DNA of 64,000 nt. Origin: Pseudorhodoplanes sinuspersici (GTDB lineage Bacteria; Pseudomonadota; Alphaproteobacteria; Rhizobiales; Xanthobacteraceae). The DNA lies in assembly GCF_002119765.1 (NCBI RefSeq), contig NZ_CP021112.1, forward strand, positions 3,528,501 through 3,592,500, given 5' to 3'. The position numbers and the translations under genes are program-made. The number at the start of each line of letters is the position of its first letter. Position 1 is the stretch's first letter. Positions 1 through 8,911 of the stretch are shown here, piece after piece. A model generated the notes under the pieces. It was not told where the DNA came from. It saw only the letters and a list, made by a program, of their open reading frames with translations, and did no database searches.

Positions 1-1152
1 GCCATTGCCCAGCACCAGCGAGACGCGATCGAACGGCGAATGCGCGGGTTCGTGCTCGTCCTTTTCGGCGATCGTGCGGACCCGCACCTTGCCGATGAGA
101 TCCTGGACGTCGGGCCGGTTCACGAATTCATCGGTCAGTTCGGCATGGCCGCAGGCGCCGGCGACGATGGCGGACGCCATGGCGAATTCGCCGGAGATCT
201 TGGCATCAAGCCCGTTGGTTGGGCGATGAATCCGCAGGATTTCCGCCTGTGTTTCGCCGATTTCCAGATCAATCGTCTCCACATCCTCCGGCTTAACCTG
301 TGTTTTCGCGCGCATGTCGATGACGGCGTCGAGTGCGCGATGAATGGCGTAACAGACCGGATAGAGCTTGATATTGATGCCGCTGCGCAGGATCGCCCAG
401 TCCTTGCCGAGTGCCGATGGGCTCTTGGTATCCACAAATCCCTTTGGCGAGATCGCGCGCATGAAGCCAAGATCGTCTTCAATCGCAGTGTCCGTCGAGG
501 TCAGTCCCGCCTCAGCAAGGCGAGCGGCCAAGAGGCCCGACTGCGCCGCACGGCCGACCTGATAGGGTTTGGTCATCGAACCGAAATTGCCGACGATGCC
601 GCCGGCGAGCGAGGCGGCGATGCCGATGGTGCGCGTCGCCATCTGCGCGTCATGCCCGCGCAGGGACGACACCGCGCCTGCGGCGGCGATGGTTCCGAAC
701 ATGGCGGTCGGATGCCAGCCCTTGCGGTGATGCTGATCGGGATCGCGCCGCATCATCTCGGCCCAGAGTTCGTAGCCTGCCACATAGGCGGCGATCATCG
801 CGCGGCCGTTGGCTCCCGTTTCAGCGGCCTCCGAAAGGATGGCGGGAACGAGGATCGCGCTGGGATGACCGGCAAGGCCGGTGTCGTCGTAATCGATCGC
901 ATGCGCGGCAACGCCGTAGATCAGCGCGCGTTCGGGTGCAGGCGCCTGTAATGCAGAAATCGGCGTGTTATCGCCATCATGCACGATGCCAAGCCCGCGC
1001 GCGGTTGTGCGTGTGACGGCCATTGGCCAGCCTGTAACCATCACTGCGATGCAGTCAGTGAAGCCGAGGCGTACCGTTTTCACCGCGTCGGGCGGCAGGG
1101 TTTCATAGCGAACCGAGGCGATGAAGCGCCCCATCTCGACCGTCAGTCCCAT
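1..1152 (-). CDS. MmgE/PrpD family protein (2-methylcitrate dehydratase-like), partial
   Basis: The reverse strand is open from an ATG at 1152 to the window edge, giving 384 residues without a stop, so the C-terminus lies outside. The translation is typical of the MmgE/PrpD fold: an all-helical N-terminal part with the motif HAIDYDDTG near residue 85, then HPTAMFGT, NFGSMTKPYQVGRAAQ, and later KLYPVCYAIH. The family contains 2-methylcitrate dehydratase, cis-aconitate decarboxylase and many uncharacterised hydratases, so the substrate cannot be read from sequence. It is divergent from an IclR regulator, which may control it. Only a weak GGAAAG lies before the ATG. Confidence 0.9.
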   Translation of the reverse strand, partial: MGLTVEMGRFIASVRYETLPPDAVKTVRLGFTDCIAVMVTGWPMAVTRTTARGLGIVHDGDNTPISALQAPAPERALIYGVAAHAIDYDDTGLAGHPSAILVPAILSEAAETGANGRAMIAAYVAGYELWAEMMRRDPDQHHRKGWHPTAMFGTIAAAGAVSSLRGHDAQMATRTIGIAASLAGGIVGNFGSMTKPYQVGRAAQSGLLAARLAEAGLTSTDTAIEDDLGFMRAISPKGFVDTKSPSALGKDWAILRSGINIKLYPVCYAIHRALDAVIDMRAKTQVKPEDVETIDLEIGETQAEILRIHRPTNGLDAKISGEFAMASAIVAGACGHAELTDEFVNRPDVQDLIGKVRVRTIAEKDEHEPAHSPFDRVSLVLGNG

Positions 1153-1219
1153 GCTGGCGCTTTCCGTTTTTCCAAGCTTCAGCGCTCCTAGAGATGAGGG
1201 TTTGTCATGTCAACGTTGT

Positions 1220-1235
1220 GTTTGATATAGGAAAC
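1220..1235. promoter_or_regulatory. Imperfect dyad in the MmgE-IclR divergent intergenic region
   Basis: The 16-mer GTTTGATATAGGAAAC has matching GTTT/AAAC arms and lies between the two divergent starts (1152 and 1282). IclR regulators often bind short dyads next to their own gene, so this is a candidate operator. The arms are only 4 bp, so chance is possible. Confidence 0.3.
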
Positions 1236-1281
1236 ATCGAGTGTGCAGTGATGTTCGGGACTTGAGGGAGACGCGTCCATA

Positions 1282-2085
1282 ATGCCGAGCCGTACAGAAC
1301 AGACTTCAGACCGCATTGACCTCCGCTACATCGTGCCTGGTCTTTCGCGGGGACTAGCGGTGCTGCAACTGTTCCCGCGCAGTAAGCCGGCCAAGACATT
1401 GGCGGAGCTTGCCGCCGGTCTCGGACTTTCACGTTCGGCCGCCTACCGGCTGGTCTACACACTCGAAGCCGATGGTTTCATCGCGCGCGATTCCGAAACG
1501 CGCCGCTATCGGCTGACGTCGAAGGTCCTCGATCTCGGCTTCGAATATCTGCATGCGCAGCCGATCACGGAAACGGCCCAGCCTTTCCTGCGCGTTCTCA
1601 GCGATCGCAGCAATGCAGCCGCGCATGTGGCAATCCTTGATGATTGGCACGCCGTGTATCTCGCGCGCGCGTTGCCGAATGCCGGTCTCGTCAGCAACCT
1701 TCAGCTCGGCGCCCGCTTGCCGGCGCATACGACGTCCAGCGGTCGTATCATGCTGGCCTTTCAGGACGAGGCGCGCCTGAATTCAATCTATGAGAAACTG
1801 AAGAGCGAAACGCACGGTGCGCTGGCAGCTCCGCCGCGGGAAGATTTCAATGCGCAGATTGCCGCTGATCGCAAGCGCGGTTATGTCTTCCACCGCTCGA
1901 CGGTCGATCCCGGTCTTGTCAGCCTTGCCTTTCCGATCCGCGATCATGACTCGCTTGTGATTGCCGCTGTCACGGTGATCGTGCCGGAAAAGATCGCCAA
2001 TGCGATGGGCGGTGAAAGGGCGCTGCGGCCGATGGTCCAGGAAACGGCAGCCGGGATTTCAAGGAAGATCGGGTATCGGGGATAG
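1282..2085 (+). CDS. IclR family transcriptional regulator
   Basis: This 267-residue protein has the two-part IclR architecture: an N-terminal winged helix-turn-helix (residues about 22-85, with LAELAAGLGLSRSAAYRL as the recognition region) and a C-terminal effector-binding domain (about 100-265) with LPAHTTSSGRIMLA and the RGYVFHRSTVDPG segment. Proteins with this N-terminal YIVPGLSRGL segment are often annotated PcaR/PobR-like and control aromatic-acid catabolism, but the effector is unknown here. GAGGGAG lies about 12 nt before the ATG. The gene is divergent from the MmgE/PrpD gene and lies close to an aryl-CoA ligase, which makes an aromatic or organic acid effector plausible. Confidence 0.93.
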   Translation: MPSRTEQTSDRIDLRYIVPGLSRGLAVLQLFPRSKPAKTLAELAAGLGLSRSAAYRLVYTLEADGFIARDSETRRYRLTSKVLDLGFEYLHAQPITETAQPFLRVLSDRSNAAAHVAILDDWHAVYLARALPNAGLVSNLQLGARLPAHTTSSGRIMLAFQDEARLNSIYEKLKSETHGALAAPPREDFNAQIAADRKRGYVFHRSTVDPGLVSLAFPIRDHDSLVIAAVTVIVPEKIANAMGGERALRPMVQETAAGISRKIGYRG

Positions 2086-2110
2086 ACGACACTATCGCAT
2101 TTTACTCCGC

Positions 2111-2158
2111 TCATTCCCGCGAAGGCGGGAATCCAGCGAGAGACTCTGGGTCCCCGCC
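2111..2158. repeat. Intergenic palindromic repeat, family A (short copy)
   Basis: The segment contains CCCGCGAAGGCGGG and then CTGGGTCCCCGCC, the hallmark of a repeat found again at 11557-11636, 12938-12995 and 55574-55678. It lies between convergent genes (IclR on plus, HMG-CoA lyase-like on minus). The right arm is cut short compared with the other copies. Confidence 0.75.
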
Positions 2159-2193
2159 TATGAGCGGTGGAGAGATCGCTGTTACGGCGAAGT

Positions 2194-3132
2194 CTAGTCC
2201 ACCTTCACCCGTTGCGCGTCCATGGCGTGCAACTCCGATGCCTTGCCGGACTTCATCACCATGCCGGGCAGGGTGCGGCCGAGCATCTCCTGCGCCATCC
2301 GCGCGGCATCGATCAGCGCGTCAAGATCGATGCCAGTATCGATGCCCATTTCATGCGCCATGTGCACGAAATCCTCGGTGCAGATATTGCCGACCGCACG
2401 GGGAGCGAAAGGGCAACCGCCAAGCCCGCCGATCGATCCTTCGAAATGGCGAATGCCGCAATCGAGCCCGGCCAGGGCGTTGGCGATGCCAAGGCCCCGC
2501 GTGTTGTGCAGATGCAGCCCCAATGTCGCGTCCGGGAAATGCTTGTTCAGGTCCTCGATTGTCCGCCGGATCCGATCCGGATTGGCGACGCCGGTGGTGT
2601 CGGCGAGATAGATGATCGGCGCATCATGGCCGAGCAACTGATCCATCATGCGATGCATGCGGTCGCGTGACACTTCGCCCTCATAGGGGCAGCCGAAGGC
2701 GGTGGCGATCATACCGACAAGGCGGCTCTGCGTGCCTTTCGTAGCGGCGGCAATCTCGTCGGTCGCCTTCATGCCCTCTTCGGTGGTCATGCGAACGTTG
2801 AGGCGGTTGAAGCTGTCGCTCACCGCGACGCCGGCTTTCAGATCGTCGATGCCGGCCTTGATCGCGCGCTCGGCACCGCGGGCATTCGGCACGAAGGCGG
2901 CATAGCGTACGCCCGGCTCACGCTTGATCCCCGCAGCAACCGTTTCTGCATCGGCCAGTTGCGGAATCACTTTCGGATGCGCGAAGCCGGTGATCTCGAT
3001 CTTCTTCAAGCCCGTCTTCGACAATGTGTCGATCAGTGCGATCTTCTGCTCGGCCGGAATCATCGTGCGCTCGATCTGCAGACCGTCGCGCAATCCCACC
3101 TCGCTGACGTCGATCGTGCGCGCCGCGCTCAT
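2194..3132 (-). CDS. Hydroxymethylglutaryl-CoA lyase family protein
   Basis: The protein has 312 residues when started at the ATG at 3132, which overlaps the stop of the upstream OYE-like gene in an ATGA tetranucleotide; a longer frame exists but would run through that gene. It is a TIM-barrel aldolase of the HMGL-like family: EVGLRDGLQ near the N-terminus supplies the catalytic Arg-Asp, LHLHNTRG supplies metal-binding histidines, and GGLGGCPFAP contains the active-site loop cysteine typical of HMG-CoA lyase. Known members cleave HMG-CoA to acetoacetate and acetyl-CoA; relatives act on other hydroxyacyl-CoAs. Coupling to an OYE-like enzyme and an aryl-CoA ligase suggests a late step in CoA-dependent acid degradation. 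Confidence 0.92.
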   Translation of the reverse strand: MSAARTIDVSEVGLRDGLQIERTMIPAEQKIALIDTLSKTGLKKIEITGFAHPKVIPQLADAETVAAGIKREPGVRYAAFVPNARGAERAIKAGIDDLKAGVAVSDSFNRLNVRMTTEEGMKATDEIAAATKGTQSRLVGMIATAFGCPYEGEVSRDRMHRMMDQLLGHDAPIIYLADTTGVANPDRIRRTIEDLNKHFPDATLGLHLHNTRGLGIANALAGLDCGIRHFEGSIGGLGGCPFAPRAVGNICTEDFVHMAHEMGIDTGIDLDALIDAARMAQEMLGRTLPGMVMKSGKASELHAMDAQRVKVD

Positions 3133-4592
3133 TGCGGCGGCGTCCAGTCCGGCGGCGTCAGGCGGCGCTTGCCGTCCGATGTCCTGCTGACATTCGGATT
3201 CTTGAGATCGTCCTTGTCCCAGAGCTGGCAGGTCACTGTCTTGTGCTTCTGGTCGAGGCCTTCGCAGTAATTGGTGAACTCGCACATGCGGATGCTTTGG
3301 CCCAGGCCCAGTTTGGTTTTCAGGAACCAGTCCGGATCGGCCAGCGTCTGCCGCGCGGAGCCGACAATGTCGCAGACGTCGTCTGCCAGCATCTTCTCGG
3401 CGAATTCGAAATTGTGAACGCCGCCGGTGCAGACGATCGGCGTTTCCAAACCCTCGGCATGAATAGCTTTGCGGATCGCCGATGTCGCATCGACGTTGCG
3501 GCCGAAGGGGCCGCGCTCATCTGAGATATATTGCGGCATGCATTCATAGCCGCTCGGCCCCGTATAGGGATAGGCGGCGCCGCCGACGCCAGGCTGCTTG
3601 GCATCGTCGAACTTGCCGCCGCGCGAAGTGGAGATGAAATCCATGCCCGCTTTCGCGAATTCAACGCCGAAATAGACGGCATCGGTGACATCGCTGCCGC
3701 CTTCGATGCATTCATCGGCGAGGAATCGACAGCCCACGGCGAAGTCGGCATTGGTGCGCTCACGCACGGCCTTGAATACCTCAAGTGGCAATTTCACACG
3801 GTTCTCGCGCGGGCCACCGTATCCGTCCTCGCGCGTATTCTTGCGCGAGAGGAAGGATGACATCGTATAGGCATGCGCATAGTGAAGCTCGGCGCCGTCG
3901 AAACCGGCCTCCTGCGCGCGCCATGCCGCATCGGCAAACAGGTCCGGCAGCACCTTCGGCAGGTCACGAATATGCGGCAGGTCCATGTCGGTGACACGCT
4001 CGCGATAGCCGAATTCCAGCGACTCGAGCTCCCGCTCATTCAGGATCTTGGCGAATTCGTCGCGCTTCATGCCGGCGAGTGTGGCGCGAATATCAGCATC
4101 GCTCAGCCCGGGCAGGGCCGCGCGGTGTTCGTCAGTGATGGCAAGAAACCGCTCGAAATATTTCTTCGCATCGGGCCGGCGGCGGATGCTCAGAAAATCG
4201 ATGAGCTGGATGAACAGCCGGGTTTGGCCGTCGCTCGCCTCGCGCACCGCGTCGGCGAGCCGCTTCAGGCCCGGGATGAACCGATCGTCGCCGATCCGCA
4301 TCAGTGGCCCGCTCGGAACATCACGAATGCCGGTGGCTTCCACCACAATCGCGCCGGGGCGCCCCTTCGCGAAACGCGCATACCATTCAACAACGGCGTC
4401 GGTGACGAAACCATCCTCGGTGGCGCGCCAGGGGACCATGGCGGGAACCCATGTGCGCTGTTCGAGTGTCACAGGGCCGGTCGTAACCGGTGAAAACAGG
4501 CGTGAACCCTCCGCCTCGGCCCGGGTCGGGATCCGGCCATGCTTCGGTTCGAATTGGATTCGCTCTGGTGGGCGCCACATTATTCGCTTCAC
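3129..4592 (-). CDS. NADH:flavin oxidoreductase (old yellow enzyme family), FMN barrel only
   Basis: At 487 residues this is longer than a simple OYE but shorter than the 650-720-residue 2,4-dienoyl-CoA reductases or trimethylamine dehydrogenase, because the FAD/NAD domain is absent. The FMN barrel is clear: GAELHYAHAYTMSSFLSR followed by REDGYGG, and IVCTGGVHNFEFAEKML near the phosphate site. After the barrel, cysteines at about 437, 443 and 455 align with three of the four 4Fe-4S ligands of the larger family; the second ligand position is Thr. The stop overlaps the downstream lyase start (ATGA). A role in reducing an aryl- or enoyl-CoA intermediate is inferred from the neighbours. Confidence 0.88.
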   Translation of the reverse strand: MKRIMWRPPERIQFEPKHGRIPTRAEAEGSRLFSPVTTGPVTLEQRTWVPAMVPWRATEDGFVTDAVVEWYARFAKGRPGAIVVEATGIRDVPSGPLMRIGDDRFIPGLKRLADAVREASDGQTRLFIQLIDFLSIRRRPDAKKYFERFLAITDEHRAALPGLSDADIRATLAGMKRDEFAKILNERELESLEFGYRERVTDMDLPHIRDLPKVLPDLFADAAWRAQEAGFDGAELHYAHAYTMSSFLSRKNTREDGYGGPRENRVKLPLEVFKAVRERTNADFAVGCRFLADECIEGGSDVTDAVYFGVEFAKAGMDFISTSRGGKFDDAKQPGVGGAAYPYTGPSGYECMPQYISDERGPFGRNVDATSAIRKAIHAEGLETPIVCTGGVHNFEFAEKMLADDVCDIVGSARQTLADPDWFLKTKLGLGQSIRMCEFTNYCEGLDQKHKTVTCQLWDKDDLKNPNVSRTSDGKRRLTPPDWTPPQ

Positions 4593-4729
4593 TCACATTC
4601 AGGGGGCCAGCCTGTAGTCGATCTATGCGGGTGGAACAGGGGCGTCAATCGTGCTTTCCGTTATCGCGGGTTGTCATGGTGCAGTGCGGGCGGATAGGTT
4701 GGTTCCATCGTCCTGCCCGGCAAAGCCCC

Positions 4730-6340
4730 ATGCTCGATCCCAGCGTTTATCCCGACACGTTCGCTCGCGACGGCCTGCCGCCTTTTGCACTTTGGCCGGA
4801 ATTCGAGGGACTGGAGGCGCTAGGCTATCCGAAGCGGTTCAATGCCGCTGTCGAACTGCTGGACAAGGCCGTTGACGCGGGATTCGGGTCTCGCCTTGCG
4901 ATCCGTACGTTACCCGCGACCTGGACCTACGACGAATTGCTGGACAAGGCGAACCGCATCGCCGCGGTGCTGGTCAATGACCTCGGTCTCGTGCCGGGAA
5001 ACCGTGTGCTGCTTCGCTCGTCCAATAACGCGATGAAGGCGGCCTGCTGGCTGGGCGTGCTGAAGGCCGGCGGGATCGCCGTGGCAACCATGCCGCTGCT
5101 GCGCGCGCAGGAATTGTCCTACATGCTCCGCAAGGCGAAAGTGCAATTCGCCTTTTGTGATGCGGGGCTTGCTGATGAACTTGAGCAAGCCGCATCGCCC
5201 GATCTCAAGACCGTCTATTTCCACACCAATGCCGCCGATGGCCTTGAAGCCCGCATGGCGAGGCAGAGTGGGGCGTTTGAGAATGTCATTCCCTCGCATG
5301 ACGATGTCGCGCTGATTGCCTTCACATCAGGGACAACCGGTCTGTCCAAGGCAACGGTGCATTTCCACAGGGATATTCTGGCGATCGCCGATAGTCTGCC
5401 GCGCCATGTGCTGAAGCCGACACCGGACGATGTCTTCCTGGGCTCAGCGCCATTCGCCTTCACCTTCGGCCTTGGCGCCATGCTGGTGTTTCCGCTGCGC
5501 TACGGCGCGTCGGCGGTGATGCTGGAAAAGCCGACAGCTGAAAACATGCTGTCAGCGATCGAACGCGAGGGCGTCTCTCGCCTCTTCACGGTGCCGACGC
5601 TTTATCGCGGCATGACGCCGCTTGCCGCTGGCTATGATGTTTCGACGCTGAAGACCTGTATTTCCTCCGGCGAGCATATGCCTGTTGCGGTGTTTGAAGG
5701 CTGGTTCCGTGCCACCGGCCTCCGGCTGGTTAACAGCATCGGTTCGACGGAGATGTTGCACGCCTTCGTCGCCAATCTCGAGACCCACCGTATCCCCGGT
5801 TCCGTCGGCCAGCCAATTGCCGGCTATCGCGCCATGGTCGTTGACGATGATATGAAGCCGTTGCCGGCCGGGCAGGTGGGACGTCTCGCCGTGCGCGGAC
5901 CCACCGGCTGCCGCTATTTCGATGATCCCGAACGGCAGGCGAGATATGTGCGCGATGGCTGGAATCTCACCGGTGATGCATTCGAGACAGATGACGAGGG
6001 GAACCTCTGGTACCACGCCCGCACCGACGACATGATCATCAGTGCCGGCTACAATATCTCCGGTGCCGAGGTGGAAGGCATTTTGTTGCAGCACCCGCTG
6101 ATCGCCGAATGTGCGGTGGTCGGACTGCCGAACGAGGAGCGCGGGCAGATCGTCGCTGCTTATGTCGTGATGCGCGACGGTGCGCAGACCGACGATGCGA
6201 TGAGGCGCGAATTGCAGGATCTCGTGAAGTCGCAGATCGCGCCCTACAAATATCCGCGTTCGATCGATTTCGTTGCCTCATTGCCGAAGACGATCACCGG
6301 GAAAATCCAGCGCAGCGCGCTGCGCAATGAGAGGCAGTGA
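4730..6340 (+). CDS. Benzoate/2-aminobenzoate-CoA ligase family AMP-forming acyl-CoA synthetase
   Basis: This 536-residue ANL-superfamily enzyme activates a carboxylic acid to its CoA thioester through an acyl-AMP. The P-loop FTSGTTGLSKAT lies near residue 200, the A5-like GSTEMLHAF near 340, the hinge region GRTDD-like ARTDDMIISAGYNISGAE near 430, and the catalytic A10 lysine in PKTITGKIQR near the C-terminus. The N-terminal DGLPPFALWPEF segment resembles benzoate- and 2-aminobenzoate-CoA ligases. The ATG at 4730 was chosen because homology begins there; an in-frame ATG at 4676 and earlier ones would add low-complexity residues. No strong Shine-Dalgarno is seen. It is divergent from the OYE-like/lyase pair. 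Confidence 0.88.
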   Translation: MLDPSVYPDTFARDGLPPFALWPEFEGLEALGYPKRFNAAVELLDKAVDAGFGSRLAIRTLPATWTYDELLDKANRIAAVLVNDLGLVPGNRVLLRSSNNAMKAACWLGVLKAGGIAVATMPLLRAQELSYMLRKAKVQFAFCDAGLADELEQAASPDLKTVYFHTNAADGLEARMARQSGAFENVIPSHDDVALIAFTSGTTGLSKATVHFHRDILAIADSLPRHVLKPTPDDVFLGSAPFAFTFGLGAMLVFPLRYGASAVMLEKPTAENMLSAIEREGVSRLFTVPTLYRGMTPLAAGYDVSTLKTCISSGEHMPVAVFEGWFRATGLRLVNSIGSTEMLHAFVANLETHRIPGSVGQPIAGYRAMVVDDDMKPLPAGQVGRLAVRGPTGCRYFDDPERQARYVRDGWNLTGDAFETDDEGNLWYHARTDDMIISAGYNISGAEVEGILLQHPLIAECAVVGLPNEERGQIVAAYVVMRDGAQTDDAMRRELQDLVKSQIAPYKYPRSIDFVASLPKTITGKIQRSALRNERQ

Positions 6341-6586
6341 TTTTTTCTGCCGCAATTTTCCTCATCCCTTCTGTCATTGACCACGAGAGTAGAGAATCAA
6401 TTCTACGGGCGGCCTTTTGCGCAGCATGATTGATCTCTCACTCATGGGAGCGAGAGCATAAGCTGGACTGATCCAGGCCTGACTCATTCTGTCATCGACG
6501 GAGTGTGTATTTTCGCACACTCGATCATCACTCAAGACACTAGCTCCGTGGCACAGGCAAAAGCCCTCGTAAAACGGAGATACATC

Positions 6587-6844
6587 ATGTCGAAATTATC
6601 AACTGCGATTCTTGCAGTGGCGATTGTCGCTGGGACAACGGCTGCGTCATATGCCCAGACGCATGCGACCCGGCACGATCATCATCGGATCAGCGGGCCG
6701 GCCGCCAAGTCACGGGCGCAGGCCGCACCGCGCTACACAAATGGCGCGGCTCGATCCAACGAAGTCTACGAGTGGGGAAAGTATCAGGGCCAGGATCCGG
6801 ACATCAATGTCCGCCTGATGCTGCGGAGAGATGTCCACAATTGA
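6587..6844 (+). CDS. Small exported protein of unknown function
   Basis: The 85-residue product begins with a clear Sec signal peptide (hydrophobic residues 6-20, cleavage after SYA). The mature part is short, with a His-rich start (HATRHDHHR) and a C-terminal segment YEWGKYQGQDPDINVRLML. The start at 6587 is supported by ACGGAGA nine bases upstream; an in-frame ATG at 6503 would place 28 residues before the signal peptide. I do not recognise a family. It stands alone between the CoA ligase and a convergent Crp/Fnr gene. Confidence 0.65.
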   Translation: MSKLSTAILAVAIVAGTTAASYAQTHATRHDHHRISGPAAKSRAQAAPRYTNGAARSNEVYEWGKYQGQDPDINVRLMLRRDVHN

Positions 6845-6884
6845 TGCAACGTGGCTCGCTGCTTATTGCGTTGTCACACAAGAC

Positions 6885-6913
6885 GGATGGCCGGTTTTCG
6901 ATACCGGCCATCC
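6885..6913. terminator. Convergent hairpin between small exported protein and Crp/Fnr gene
   Basis: GGATGGCCGG and CCGGCCATCC form a perfect 10-bp stem with a 9-nt loop, just after the small exported protein and just before the end of the Crp/Fnr gene. There is no clean T-tract, so it may be a bidirectional transcript end rather than a classical terminator. Confidence 0.55.
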
Positions 6914-6919
6914 ATCCTG

Positions 6920-7714
6920 TTAAACAAACTCCACGTCGAAATCCGTGTCGTCGCCGGTGCAAGCGCGTTTGATCATTCGGCGCAACTGAACTGTATCGTT
7001 CAACAGAAGCGCGCCGCGCGTTCGTTCGATCAAGCCGGCCCGCTCCAGTGCCTTCATTTCGCGCGCGACGGCCTCGCGGCGCGTGCTGACGCGTGCGGCG
7101 ATGGCGGCCTGGGTCGGCGGCGGCGAGATAGAGGCCCGATTCTCTGCACCAGCTTTGGGCTGCGCGAGCCGCAACAGCTCCGCATAGATCCGGTGCCGGA
7201 CGTCGAGCATTGAGAAGTCGCGGACGCGATCCGTAAGGGCGTGAATGATTTTGGCCGCGCGGAGCAACACCTGATCGCGCACATCGGGATGATGATCGAG
7301 AACGGTGCGGAACACGCCTCGCGGCATCCGTGCGATCACCACGTCAGTATATGCTAGAATTCCGGTCGCGCTGGGCTCGCCATCGATAGCGGCGATCTCG
7401 CCGATAAACCCGCCCGCGTCGAGGTCCTTGAACAACACCTCGCGCCCGGAGGCTGCAGGGATCTTCAGGCGTACAACACCGCTCAGGACAAAGAAAACGT
7501 CGGTTGTGGCTTCATGATATTCCACGACCCATTCATTGCGGGAATATTTGCGCCAGGTGCATTGCGTGTCCAGGATTGCGATCGCCTGGGGACCGAGCGA
7601 ACGGAATAGATCGATCTTCGCCAAAGTTTCGCTTCGGCGGCTTGGTCTCACGCCGCGTCTGGAGGGCTCGGAACTCGGGACCGGTGAGCCGGTCACAGCG
7701 TCTTCGAGGATCAT
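6920..7714 (-). CDS. Crp/Fnr family transcriptional regulator
   Basis: The 264-residue protein has a cyclic-nucleotide-binding-type beta roll (about 35-150, containing FFVLSGVVRLK and GGFIGEIAAIDGEPSATGI) and a C-terminal winged helix (about 185-250, TQAAIAARVSTRREAVAREM). The GEIAAIDG-PSATG segment resembles the phosphate-binding cassette of CRP-type proteins. Only one or two cysteines are present, so an Fnr-type iron-sulfur cluster is unlikely. No target genes can be assigned; it could act on the ABC transporter beyond the 372-bp gap. Confidence 0.9.
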   Translation of the reverse strand: MILEDAVTGSPVPSSEPSRRGVRPSRRSETLAKIDLFRSLGPQAIAILDTQCTWRKYSRNEWVVEYHEATTDVFFVLSGVVRLKIPAASGREVLFKDLDAGGFIGEIAAIDGEPSATGILAYTDVVIARMPRGVFRTVLDHHPDVRDQVLLRAAKIIHALTDRVRDFSMLDVRHRIYAELLRLAQPKAGAENRASISPPPTQAAIAARVSTRREAVAREMKALERAGLIERTRGALLLNDTVQLRRMIKRACTGDDTDFDVEFV

Positions 7715-8086
7715 GCAGTCAAGTCATCCCTTTTACCGGCGCTTCAACAGGAAGCCCGGTGAATCGCCGCCGATATGGCGATCGGTCGGCCATCGTGTAA
7801 GTGGCGAGTCTGCCGTGCACTGCCGCTATGCAGAAAATGCGGCTGTCCCGATGCTTTTATGTCACGGTGAGTTCCGTCTATTCGGGTACAGGTCTGGCAA
7901 CGCCATGACCGATCGGGTAGCCGTCCGCGTTTCACCATGTCGCAGCGGCGTTTGGGGCAAATAGAAAAAATTGCCGCAGGCGGTTCGAGCGGTTGTCCGC
8001 CGATCGTTTGGTGAATATCCTGTTAACCGATCCGGTTCGCCGCCAGAGCATCCAATGAGGCCGGATCGTGGAAACGCCAGATCGCC
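7715..8086. other. Gene-free region between Crp/Fnr gene and ABC transporter operon
   Basis: No convincing gene, RNA or repeat is visible. It must hold the divergent promoters of the Crp/Fnr gene (minus) and the transporter operon (plus). The open frames crossing it are antisense extensions of the Crp/Fnr gene and lack coding character. Confidence 0.5.
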
Positions 8087-8911
8087 ATGACCGATGCTGT
8101 TCAGGCTGCATCCGTGCGCGAGGCCGCCTCAGCCGGTTCGGCCGAGGCGTGGTGGCGTCCCGTTGCGCGCAACGCATTCCCGTTCATCGTCGTCGGCATC
8201 GCCTGGGAAATCGTGGCGCGGTCCGGCATGTTCCCGCGCAAATTGTTCCCGACGCTGGGCGACATCGCCGAAACATTCTGGGCGCTCACCATCTCCGGTA
8301 TCCTGCCGCATCACGCCGCTGAAACGATCCTGCGTCTGATCGCGGGATTCGCGCTGGCCGCCGCTGTCGGCGTTCTGATCGGCATCATGATGGGACGCTC
8401 GCGGCGCGCCGAGGATTACACGCTGCCGCTGGTGGCTATTCTCGCGCCGATTCCCGGCATTGCGTATGCGCCGTTGTTTCTTCTCTGGTTCGGACTCGGA
8501 AATTTCTCAACGATCTTGCTCGTCGCCTTCGTCTCCTCCTTTCCCATCGTGTTCAACACCTGGACCGGCGTGAAAGCCGTGAAGGAAATCTGGCTGCGCT
8601 CCGCGCAGGCGATGGGCGCAAATGACCGGCGGTTGTTCCGCCATGTCATCCTGCCCGGCGCATTGCCTTACATCCTCACCGGCTTGCGGCTCGGTCTTGC
8701 GCAAGCGTGGCGCGTTCTCGTCGGCGTCGAAATGCTCGCCGCCGTGTCGTGGGGGCTTGGCTGGCTGATCTTCGGCGCCCGCGAATTCCTCAATACCGAT
8801 GTGATGCTGTGCGGTGTCGCGGTGATCGGCCTGATCGGGCTCGCGCTGGAGAAACTCGTCTTCCAGAAACTGGAAGACTACACGCTGGTGCGCTGGGGGA
8901 TGATGCGATGA
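8087..8911 (+). CDS. ABC transporter permease, NitT/TauT (SsuC/TauC) type
   Basis: This is a 274-residue inner-membrane protein with about six transmembrane segments. The cytoplasmic EAA loop, which docks the ATPase, is visible as EIWLRSAQAMGANDRRLFRHVILPGA split over residues about 165-190. The WFGLGN motif at about 138 is typical of taurine/alkanesulfonate/nitrate permeases. The stop overlaps the next permease start (ATGA), and the operon continues with an ATPase and a binding protein, so this forms half of a heterodimeric pore. The substrate is unknown. Confidence 0.93.
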   Translation: MTDAVQAASVREAASAGSAEAWWRPVARNAFPFIVVGIAWEIVARSGMFPRKLFPTLGDIAETFWALTISGILPHHAAETILRLIAGFALAAAVGVLIGIMMGRSRRAEDYTLPLVAILAPIPGIAYAPLFLLWFGLGNFSTILLVAFVSSFPIVFNTWTGVKAVKEIWLRSAQAMGANDRRLFRHVILPGALPYILTGLRLGLAQAWRVLVGVEMLAAVSWGLGWLIFGAREFLNTDVMLCGVAVIGLIGLALEKLVFQKLEDYTLVRWGMMR

